Positions 10,540-17,588 of a DNA stretch of 64,000 nt are shown here, in pieces. Both the position numbers and the translations under genes were made by a program. Source of the stretch: CAZQIC01 sp964593555 (GTDB taxonomy: Bacteria; Bacteroidota; Bacteroidia; JAFLBG01); contig CAZQIC010000005.1 of NCBI GenBank assembly GCA_964593555.1, forward strand, positions 1 to 64,000, given 5' to 3'. Every line of letters begins with the position of its first letter. The first letter of the stretch is position 1. The notes under the pieces are model-generated. The model saw nothing but the letters and a program-made list of their open reading frames with translations, had not been told where the DNA came from and ran no database searches.

Positions 10540-10665
10540 TAGCTTCAATTTCTTATTTATTTTATCAATTTACACTCTTAATGAGGAGGGTAATGCCCGA
10601 ATCGCTTTCTTAGAATAGATTCAAAAGTTGTTGATGAATTATTTCGTCGTCTTTATATTGATAAT

Positions 10666-12861
10666 ATGAAAACGAAAAACATCCCTTTTATAATACTTCT
10701 CTTTTTTATGGGTGGTATTTATAATCTGTGTCTGTCGCAGACACTTGTCAATGCTTCAGTCAATAACAATATGCTCACTATTGTTAATGCGGCCAATACC
10801 GCGGATACTATTATTTCTCCAAACGGACAGAAATTATGGGAAGCATTTTCTACTGGTGAACATTTGAGGCCATCACTTACACCAGCCATTAGCTGGCAGC
10901 CAGTAACAAATGGTTGTAATATTATATATACATTTCATAACAATTCCCCTGTCAATACTATATTTTCTCTTGGTAAGATCCAGGTAGGAGGAATACGTTT
11001 TAAAAAATCCATTCTGTCGAGAGCATTTCAAAATACAGGGGAAGAAAGGAAATATAGTAATCCATACAATCCTTATAACCCTACTAATTATAGTAGTTCT
11101 TATGCATACAGTTCTTATTATCCTAAATCACTTTTTTCGCCGGTAATGACGTTAAATGATACGGCAGGTAAATACACTGTATGCTTAAGTGTTCTTTACC
11201 CTGTGTTAGATTTAAAACATAATATACATCCTATATTATATAGCACTAATAACCTCACCTCAAATGGAAGAAGCTGGACATCTTCTTTTAGCCTCAACAA
11301 CTATTATTTAGATTCATTAAAAAATAGCAAATTATATTTACTGCCTAATGTAGATTCAAATATTTATTCTTATAAAGGCGATATTAATCCGGGAGAAATA
11401 AGGAGTTATACTTTGTGTATAAGAGTAATAACCAATGCAAATCCTTGCGAAAGTTGGGAGCAAGGGTTGCAGCCGTATAAAGATTATTTCAAAAATTTGT
11501 ATGGCGGTATTCAATACACAAGTGATAAGCGGCCTATTTCCCGCTCGAACATTGCAAGCGGTACCCCTGCGATTGGTAACCCTTATGGATTTACGGTCAA
11601 TAAAAATTTGCGACCCGATTTACATGGATTTGGTCCCTTGGCACATTATTTCATTGATAGAAAATATACAGCGATGAAGTACGAAAGATTTATTCTGTGG
11701 CTGCCTTCAGGCAGCCAGTGGGAAAATCGCCCGCGTAATATGCCTTTTAAATTTACCTCACATTGGTTTGAAGGAAATAAAGCGCAATTCCCACATTCAT
11801 ATGGTCACAAGATGGGAGACGCTATAGATTCATTAAGATTGATTCCGGCACCTAACCGCGAGTTTGGTTTATGGTGGGGACGTTCCGGACAAATAATGTT
11901 TGATTGGGATACGAGTTATTATGAAGTTCTGAATCCGAATAATCCAAAGCATGTTAATGCAGCATTTAGAGAATTAGACAGTGCTGTTGCGATAGGGACT
12001 AAACTAATAGGGCTGGATGCATTTCGGGAAGAAATGCCCGCATGGGATGGTTATGAGTGGTTAAAGAAGATGAGAGCAAGAGTACCTCAGATTAAATTTA
12101 TTACAGAACGCTGGGGTTGTGATATTCAGCAGACTTTAGCGGGAATGATCGGGTTGGATAGAGAATCGCTTCCAATTGTTGGCCCACATTATTTATCAGA
12201 TTTTCTGTTACCTGGATCTGAAAAAGTTGGAATTCTTTTTGACAGGGATACAACTAAGGCAATGAGGTTGGCTAAAATGACCTTACTAAATAGTTGGGGT
12301 TATGTAGCCTGCAGCACCGGAGATACTTTACCGGATTCGGGTTCATATTTGGCGGAAGAGTACTGGCATCAATATGATCCGTACCCTGATTTAGGAATGA
12401 ATAAAAAAATATGCGATACTATCGTATTAAGCGCAATTCACCAAAGTTTTATTTCGCATTTGTGGTCCAATGGTGCCACAACAAATGCGATTACAGTAAC
12501 CTCTCCGGGAACATATTTTGTACAAACTAATACATTGGATGGTTGTATTATTTATGATACCATAGTTCTGTCGCCTTGTGTTTATTATGGAGTCAAACAA
12601 AACGATGCAGATAAAATTTCAATATCTGTTTATCCTAATCCGGCGAGTGAAACAACGACAATAAAATTTAATGATTATAAGCCCGGTGATGACTATGAAA
12701 TAAAACTATACAACGTAATGGGAGAATTGATAAAAGAAAAAGTGCAAATAAATACTTCAGAGTTTGTACTTACTGTTGGCAACCTTTCAAAAGGAATTTA
12801 TATGTTGTATGTTGAAAATTCTGAAGGGGCAATTGCAATAAAAAAATTAATAATCGAATAA
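10666..12861 (+). CDS. T9SS type A secreted protein, possible glycoside hydrolase
   Basis: A 731-residue protein with a signal peptide ending LCLSQ. Residues about 30-280 are beta-rich. Residues about 330-560 have alternating strand and helix segments with acidic residues at strand ends (GLDAFREE, FITERWG, VGILFDRD), which is reminiscent of a TIM-barrel glycosidase, but no family was recognised. One Ig/SprB-like module (LWSNGATTNAITV, about 590-630) precedes a type A sorting domain starting VYPNPASE and ending KKLIIE. The stop is 11 bases before the next gene, so the pair is an operon. The secretion route is well supported; the enzymatic role is inference. Confidence 0.7.
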   Translation: MKTKNIPFIILLFFMGGIYNLCLSQTLVNASVNNNMLTIVNAANTADTIISPNGQKLWEAFSTGEHLRPSLTPAISWQPVTNGCNIIYTFHNNSPVNTIFSLGKIQVGGIRFKKSILSRAFQNTGEERKYSNPYNPYNPTNYSSSYAYSSYYPKSLFSPVMTLNDTAGKYTVCLSVLYPVLDLKHNIHPILYSTNNLTSNGRSWTSSFSLNNYYLDSLKNSKLYLLPNVDSNIYSYKGDINPGEIRSYTLCIRVITNANPCESWEQGLQPYKDYFKNLYGGIQYTSDKRPISRSNIASGTPAIGNPYGFTVNKNLRPDLHGFGPLAHYFIDRKYTAMKYERFILWLPSGSQWENRPRNMPFKFTSHWFEGNKAQFPHSYGHKMGDAIDSLRLIPAPNREFGLWWGRSGQIMFDWDTSYYEVLNPNNPKHVNAAFRELDSAVAIGTKLIGLDAFREEMPAWDGYEWLKKMRARVPQIKFITERWGCDIQQTLAGMIGLDRESLPIVGPHYLSDFLLPGSEKVGILFDRDTTKAMRLAKMTLLNSWGYVACSTGDTLPDSGSYLAEEYWHQYDPYPDLGMNKKICDTIVLSAIHQSFISHLWSNGATTNAITVTSPGTYFVQTNTLDGCIIYDTIVLSPCVYYGVKQNDADKISISVYPNPASETTTIKFNDYKPGDDYEIKLYNVMGELIKEKVQINTSEFVLTVGNLSKGIYMLYVENSEGAIAIKKLIIE

Positions 12862-12872
12862 ATAATAGTTCT

Positions 12873-14270
12873 ATGAAACTCATTTTATCTTTTGTTTTTT
12901 GTTTTTTTGCTTTAGATATCTACCCACAGGCCACGTGTGAATTTTATTTTTTTCAAAATGTATTGGATACTCCTGATCTTGATTTATCACATTTAAGGAT
13001 TAAGATGGGTGTTAATGTGAACGGTGGATTTTTGAGAGCGGGTATAAAGGACACTATATGGAATAAATTTATGACGATCGAAGACGATTCAATTATAATA
13101 CCATTTAAATCACGCATGCAAAAAAAATTCAATAATAACCTGGATACAAATGCGGTGGTTATGTTGGATATAGAAACACCGATGACTCCATCTGTTCTTG
13201 GAACTATTACAGACACATTGTTGATGGACAGTATGATTACTTATGGCTTTAAACGGAGAATTGATATTGCAAGGAAAATTCTTCCCAATGCACGTTTAGG
13301 GATGTATGGAATTATTATTCCGTATGCTACTGGTGTTATTCCGCCAGGCCAGCTAAAAGGATTGTTGCGTGCCAAGCAACTTGGAATGTTTGATTCTCTT
13401 GATTTTATTTGTCCTGTATTGTATCCGCGCAGGCAGAGTACAGAAGATGCCAATGGTGGATATGCAAAAGCAATACGCAATGCAATAGTGTATTTAGCAG
13501 ATTCACTTAACTGTGGAAAGGATATTGTTCCATTGTTGAGCACAATAATTTCCAACAATCCAAATAATACTGCTTTCAAAGATAAATGGCTTTATGCAGA
13601 GCGGGCACAGCAGTTTGTTGATTCATTACAGCAATTTCCGCCGATTTCAGCAATAGCTTATTGGACATTAAATCCATATGATCCTGATTCGAATCAATTG
13701 CAATGGCAGAGCAGAAGAGATTCTCTCGAAAGTTATTTTTCTGATAGTATCAGTTTACTGCCGGTTGCTGAGTTTGGTTATTCGCAAAATAACAATCAAT
13801 GTAGTTTTACTGAATCGTCATTAAATGCTACAGGCTGGTATTGGAATTTTGGTGATGGTAGTACATCGGTATTGAAATCGCCCCCACCTCATTTTTATAC
13901 CGCTAACGGAACATATACTGTTATGTGTGTTGTAACAAATTATGGTTATTGTCCTGATACAAGCGTGGCAATAATTACTGTAACTTCTATTACCACAGGC
14001 ATGATAGACAATTATTTTTCGAAGAACAGCATTACTATTTATCCGAATCCTTCCGCTGGAGATGTTACGATAAAATACAACGATTATATGCCAGAAGAAG
14101 TTTATGAGATTAACATTTATGATCTTATGGGGAAATCAATAAAAGCATTTACACAAATTGATAAACCCGAATATGTTTTATCAACTACTGAATTCCCTAA
14201 AGGAATTTATTTTTTATCTCTTAAAAATTCCAAATCAAATAGTGCAATAGAAAAATTAACTGTACAATAG
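12873..14270 (+). CDS. T9SS type A secreted protein with TIM-barrel-like and PKD domains
   Basis: A 465-residue protein with a short signal peptide ending IYPQA. Residues about 25-300 look like an alpha/beta barrel with candidate catalytic acids in VVMLDIETP (about residue 95) and conserved-looking strands RLGMYGI and DFICPVLYP. Residues about 310-375 are a PKD domain with the typical YWNFGDGS. The C-terminal ~75 residues are a type A sorting domain (IYPNPSAG ... KGIYFLSLKN), closely similar to that of the upstream gene (shared NDY and KGIY motifs). Shared sorting domains and an 11-base spacing suggest the two proteins act together, perhaps on a polysaccharide. No glycosidase family can be assigned by eye. 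Confidence 0.65.
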   Translation: MKLILSFVFCFFALDIYPQATCEFYFFQNVLDTPDLDLSHLRIKMGVNVNGGFLRAGIKDTIWNKFMTIEDDSIIIPFKSRMQKKFNNNLDTNAVVMLDIETPMTPSVLGTITDTLLMDSMITYGFKRRIDIARKILPNARLGMYGIIIPYATGVIPPGQLKGLLRAKQLGMFDSLDFICPVLYPRRQSTEDANGGYAKAIRNAIVYLADSLNCGKDIVPLLSTIISNNPNNTAFKDKWLYAERAQQFVDSLQQFPPISAIAYWTLNPYDPDSNQLQWQSRRDSLESYFSDSISLLPVAEFGYSQNNNQCSFTESSLNATGWYWNFGDGSTSVLKSPPPHFYTANGTYTVMCVVTNYGYCPDTSVAIITVTSITTGMIDNYFSKNSITIYPNPSAGDVTIKYNDYMPEEVYEINIYDLMGKSIKAFTQIDKPEYVLSTTEFPKGIYFLSLKNSKSNSAIEKLTVQ

Positions 14271-14298
14271 TACAGGTATTGTTTTTGCTTCTCTGTAC
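14270..14298. terminator. Possible bidirectional hairpin between convergent genes
   Basis: GTACAG at 14270-14275 and CTGTAC at 14293-14298 could pair around a T-rich loop in the 30-base gap between the convergent genes ending at 14270 and 14301. The stem is only 6 bp, so this is weak. Confidence 0.25.
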
Positions 14299-14300
14299 CA

Positions 14301-14861
14301 TCAAAAATGTAAAGCAAGACCCGCCGTTGAAACCCCTGAAGAAAGGTCAAGAAATAATCCGGCCCGCTCACTTAAGTGATATTCGGCACCAATATGACCG
14401 TCAAGATAGAGTCTACTAGAGCTGTTTGCAGCTGTTCTTTCTCCATTATAGCCATTGTCCCAGGTCGTTTTTCTTATGGTTAGTCCCAGGGAAGCTGCTA
14501 AGTAAAAGTCCCAATTGGAACCGGCATTAAGTATTTGGTCAAAATAGTAGGAGCCTTTTGCTCCAATAGGGACAATCGTATTGCGATAAGAATAATACCT
14601 GTATGGGTTGTTTGGATTTCCCCAATAATAATCATTCCTGTAAGAATAGTAAGTGATAAATGGAGCCAGTGTAAAATTATTTGCCACATCAAATTCATAA
14701 TTTGCATGGGCAACCGGTGTAGAATGGCCTATGTATCCGTAATAGCCAATTCCAAGTCCTAAGTTTAATGTTTTGCCATAGTTTTCAGAGGAAGGCGTTT
14801 GCTGTGCGAAAATTATTTTTGCAATGATGCAAAGAAATAACAAAAATATTAGCTTTTTCAT
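14301..14861 (-). CDS. Small outer-membrane beta-barrel protein
   Basis: A 186-residue protein with a Sec signal peptide (KKLIFLLFLCIIAKIIFAQ). The mature part has alternating hydrophobic/polar strands rich in Tyr, Gly and Asn and ends in a phenylalanine (LALHF), as outer-membrane barrels do. The length fits an eight-stranded OmpW/OmpX-like or 'outer membrane beta-barrel' domain protein. The region around residues 70-95 is unusually rich in Tyr-Tyr-Arg-Asn. It is a single gene, convergent with the T9SS pair. Function unknown. Confidence 0.7.
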   Translation of the reverse strand: MKKLIFLLFLCIIAKIIFAQQTPSSENYGKTLNLGLGIGYYGYIGHSTPVAHANYEFDVANNFTLAPFITYYSYRNDYYWGNPNNPYRYYSYRNTIVPIGAKGSYYFDQILNAGSNWDFYLAASLGLTIRKTTWDNGYNGERTAANSSSRLYLDGHIGAEYHLSERAGLFLDLSSGVSTAGLALHF

Positions 14862-15026
14862 GGTTTCCTGTATTAATAGTTAAAAGAGCCTTCAAACATT
14901 TATCAATTAATTCAAATGTAACCCGTTCGTTTACGCTATCGGAATTCTTTTCGTTGAACGCGAGATTTTAAAAGCTAAGTAGAAAATTAATGTGGTTAAG
15001 AATTTATTTAGAAGGATCGCGATTCT

Positions 15027-16565
15027 TTAATTTTTTTTCTGCCTTAATATTTCAATGATGGGCTTGTTATTTATTTTGCTTTCCAGCCATGCGGGCATGT
15101 CTATGTATTGAAGAGCGATCTTTTCAAGTGGGTTACTTAGCAATGCTTCTATTTTAAGTTTCAGGCTTTTAAATATTCTTATTCTTTCCTGTGTTGAATC
15201 TATTTTCGATACATCCTTCCTGATAAAATTCAGGATTACTTTTTCGAATTCATATAACCTGTCTTTCTTAAGTAAAAATCTATAGAATGATTTTACAAGG
15301 TATGGCAGTATGTCATCATTGTTGGCCTCATAATGAATAATGATTTGCATTATTTTAGCAAATACAAAAACGTCTTCTCGTACCTGGGTATCTTTTTCGT
15401 GCACAATTTTATTTATGTACCCTAATGCTTTTTTATTGTTTCCGGTTATCCAGTAGAATGAGGCGAAGTTGTAAAATAGAACACGCTCACTGGTTTTTTC
15501 TGAGTAATGAGAATGATCTTTTATTTCTTTTTCAATGTTGGTTATAGCTTTTAACCCTTCTTCGAATAAGTTTTGTTTATAGTAATAGTTCAGCTCCGCA
15601 GTGCAGCATCGTAAAAAAACATTGTCCTTGATAACTGTGGGTAATTTTATTTTCGGGTCGCTGATCGCTTTTTTTGTTTTTTCAAGCGCATCAAAAAAAA
15701 CATCGTATTTGTTATTTCTAAACGAAAGTATAATAAGGTTGTTCAGAGCGTTTACGTAATTGCTGGGCTCTTCCCATATTGTATCCTGCGAAAGCTCTAT
15801 CAGTTCAACCGTTTTTTTTGCACTTGCAAATGCCTTTGGTAAATTATTCTGAGCATATAGATTATAATAAGTCTGAATAAAGTGATAGGCCCGCTGACTT
15901 TTGATTGTTAACGCTTTGCCTTCATCTGCCATAAGAGCATGGTCAATAATTGCTTTGAATTTTTTTTGTTGCTGTTCTGTCCTTACCTCACCTTGTTTAT
16001 TAATATAAAAGGAAAGTGTTTCACCAAGTGATGAGAATTCAAATTCATTTTTTATTTTCTTCAATGCTAATATACCTTCGGAAAGCCTCTGTTCAAGATC
16101 CTGTTCTGTAATATCATTATGTGCCCGCCCCATGTCAAGTCTCCGTTGAATGAGTAGTGCTTCGAAAACTAGATAATGTTTATTAAGCGCGATCGCTTTT
16201 TCCTTGGTTTTTTTTAGAAGTTTTTCGCTCGCATTGTACATTCCTTTATTGAAAAGGAAATCAGCGCCAAAAAGCATTTCACGCAAAGTAATATCGTAGG
16301 AAGACCGCGCATGAAAGGCATTCATGCTTTTTAAAATAAGTTCAAACAAATAACTTTTTGCTTCAGAAAAATTATTGGTGAACTTTTCTCCTTGAAATTT
16401 CTTTAATATTTTTTCTTCGTTGTATTCTTTCTGATTTTCTATCGCATCAAACAAGGCCACATAGTTTTTCTCACCGGGCTGGCGCTCCGAAAATTTTTTG
16501 AAATACCCTTTTTCTGGTTTGCTTAATGATTGAATAAGTGTAAAAAGAGTGTCAGTTGCCTTCAT
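15027..16565 (-). CDS. Conserved helical protein of unknown function, paralogue of 39694-41127
   Basis: A 512-residue, entirely helical-looking, charged protein without signal peptide or membrane segment. It shares its start (SLSKPEKGYFKKF versus GLSKNEKRYFKTH), an early FHA/FHG motif and its end (WLESKINNKPI versus WMESKLFNKPF) with the protein encoded at 39694-41127. The helical hairpins may be degenerate TPR-like repeats. Both paralogues lie beside giant T9SS cargo genes. This one is divergent from the small-peptide island at 16736, and the 170-base gap would hold promoters for both. I do not recognise a named family. Confidence 0.65.
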   Translation of the reverse strand: MKATDTLFTLIQSLSKPEKGYFKKFSERQPGEKNYVALFDAIENQKEYNEEKILKKFQGEKFTNNFSEAKSYLFELILKSMNAFHARSSYDITLREMLFGADFLFNKGMYNASEKLLKKTKEKAIALNKHYLVFEALLIQRRLDMGRAHNDITEQDLEQRLSEGILALKKIKNEFEFSSLGETLSFYINKQGEVRTEQQQKKFKAIIDHALMADEGKALTIKSQRAYHFIQTYYNLYAQNNLPKAFASAKKTVELIELSQDTIWEEPSNYVNALNNLIILSFRNNKYDVFFDALEKTKKAISDPKIKLPTVIKDNVFLRCCTAELNYYYKQNLFEEGLKAITNIEKEIKDHSHYSEKTSERVLFYNFASFYWITGNNKKALGYINKIVHEKDTQVREDVFVFAKIMQIIIHYEANNDDILPYLVKSFYRFLLKKDRLYEFEKVILNFIRKDVSKIDSTQERIRIFKSLKLKIEALLSNPLEKIALQYIDMPAWLESKINNKPIIEILRQKKN

Positions 16566-16678
16566 TGCTTTCTGATTTTAGATACAGCTGTAAAGATAGT
16601 AAAATATTGATTTATAAGACATTTAGTTGGAAAAATACCCGTAATAAGGCTCATACCTTACTTATAAATTGATGAAAA

Positions 16679-16713
16679 TTGAAAACGCTTTATTATGGCT
16701 TACAGTAAGTTTG
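16679..16713 (+). promoter_or_regulatory. Bacteroidota-type promoter before the small-peptide island
   Basis: TTG at 16679-16681 and TAAGTTTG at 16706-16713 match the Bacteroidota -33 (TTG/TTTG) and -7 (TANNTTTG) elements with a 24-base spacer, slightly longer than usual. The box ends 22 bases before the first small ORF. Confidence 0.4.
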
Positions 16714-16735
16714 ATTTATAGTTAAAACGAAACAT

Positions 16736-16843
16736 ATGACAACAACAAAAATGAACTCTAGGTACAATTACAACGGTTTAGTTTCAGCGTTAACCATTTT
16801 AGGATTTGCTTTTTTGATGGTGGGTTTATCCATGTTGGCATAA
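16736..16843 (+). CDS. 35-residue single-span membrane peptide
   Basis: An ATG-to-TAA reading frame of 35 codons. Residues 1-13 are polar (MTTTKMNSRYNYN) and residues 14-35 form one hydrophobic segment ending GLSMLA. It begins 22 bases after a TANNTTTG box and is the first of several tiny reading frames before 17589. No homologue is recognised. It could be a small membrane protein of the peptide island or a chance frame; the well-placed promoter favours a real gene. Confidence 0.4.
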   Translation: MTTTKMNSRYNYNGLVSALTILGFAFLMVGLSMLA

Positions 16844-16894
16844 TAAATTGAAATCGATATCAACACATTATTAATAAAAAACCAAACAGACAAA

Positions 16895-17035
16895 ATGAAG
16901 AAATTAAGTCTAAAGGAAATCGGAATAAAAAATTTTATTACGGAAATGAATAGAAGTGTATGTCCAAATGATTGGACAGATGCACAAAAGTATGGAGGTT
17001 GCCTGCTTAAATTTTTCTTTAACGCTGAAAATTAA
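16895..17035 (+). CDS. Putative RiPP-like peptide with lanthipeptide-type leader
   Basis: A 46-residue frame starting MKKLSLKEIGIKNFITEM. This aligns with the leader of the next gene (KLTLKELHVKSFNTTL) and with the class I lanthipeptide leader common in Bacteroidota. A GG pair at residues 34-35 is followed by Cys36 and only ten more residues, so either the core is very short or the peptide is a degenerate copy. It contains two Cys (22 and 36) and few Ser/Thr. It lies 51 bases after the membrane peptide and 52 bases before the longer precursor, in the same direction. It may be a precursor, an immunity peptide or a decayed duplicate. Confidence 0.45.
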   Translation: MKKLSLKEIGIKNFITEMNRSVCPNDWTDAQKYGGCLLKFFFNAEN

Positions 17036-17087
17036 TTATCACAATTGAAGAAATCTAAACATTGAATTAATCAAAAAAAACAAAAAA

Positions 17088-17351
17088 ATGAAAAAGCCTA
17101 AATTAACCTTAAAAGAATTACATGTTAAAAGTTTTAACACTACACTTGAAGATCAGGAAAAAAAGACGATTGACGGAGGTACTTCGCCGGTATGTCTTTC
17201 TATAGTAAGTTATATTTTAGTTACACATGTATGTATTTCTGTTCTAACAACAAACCTTCCTCCTAAAAGTGGTGTGCCAATAGAGTGGCAAACATATAAA
17301 ATTGGTGGTTGTACAGATGGTCCTAAAGCATGTACAGGCACTAATCCATAA
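17088..17351 (+). CDS. Class I lanthipeptide-like (pinensin-type) RiPP precursor
   Basis: An 87-residue peptide with a leader typical of Bacteroidota class I lanthipeptides: alternating Leu/Lys (PKLTLKELHVKSFNTTL), an acidic stretch, then TIDGG ending at residue 31 as a double-glycine protease/exporter site. The predicted core (32-87) has four Cys (36, 49, 75, 82) and thirteen Ser/Thr that could be dehydrated and cyclised. Its middle is hydrophobic, and a second GGC occurs at 73-75. No LanB, LanC, radical-SAM enzyme or peptidase-containing exporter is in the window, so the modification enzymes would have to be encoded elsewhere. The alternative is an unmodified double-glycine secreted peptide. 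The leader is a strong match; the final product is inference. Confidence 0.6.
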   Translation: MKKPKLTLKELHVKSFNTTLEDQEKKTIDGGTSPVCLSIVSYILVTHVCISVLTTNLPPKSGVPIEWQTYKIGGCTDGPKACTGTNP

Positions 17352-17363
17352 AAGGTTTCTTTT

Positions 17364-17407
17364 AATAATTACCGGTTAAGTAAATAAATTCTTAATCGGT
17401 AATTATT
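17364..17407 (+). terminator. Strong hairpin after the lanthipeptide-like gene
   Basis: Seventeen-base arms at 17364-17380 and 17391-17407 pair fully (16 Watson-Crick pairs plus one G-T) around a 10-base loop, starting 12 bases after the precursor stop. No T-run follows, so it may stabilise the 3' end of the transcript or attenuate rather than terminate in the classical way. Confidence 0.5.
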
Positions 17408-17422
17408 TAAAAAGAATAAAAA

Positions 17423-17518
17423 ATGGGACAGAAAAAAATCAATTGTCTTCTGTCGCAAGAGCCACATTATAAATTAGGCAATAAGGTTTGGCACGATGAC
17501 TGGCTAAATCTGGCCTGA
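17423..17518 (+). CDS. Possible 31-residue peptide after the hairpin
   Basis: An ATG-to-TGA frame of 31 codons preceded by an A-rich stretch. It begins MGQKKINCLL and ends with a Trp-rich WHDDWLNLA. It has no leader similarity to the two preceding peptides and no signal sequence. It may be a chance frame; it is listed only because it continues the run of tiny frames in one direction. Confidence 0.2.
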   Translation: MGQKKINCLLSQEPHYKLGNKVWHDDWLNLA

Positions 17519-17588
17519 AGAAAAAATAATTATAATTCTCTATATGTTTTAACTATCAAAACGTATATTAGGATAAACATTTTCTCCA

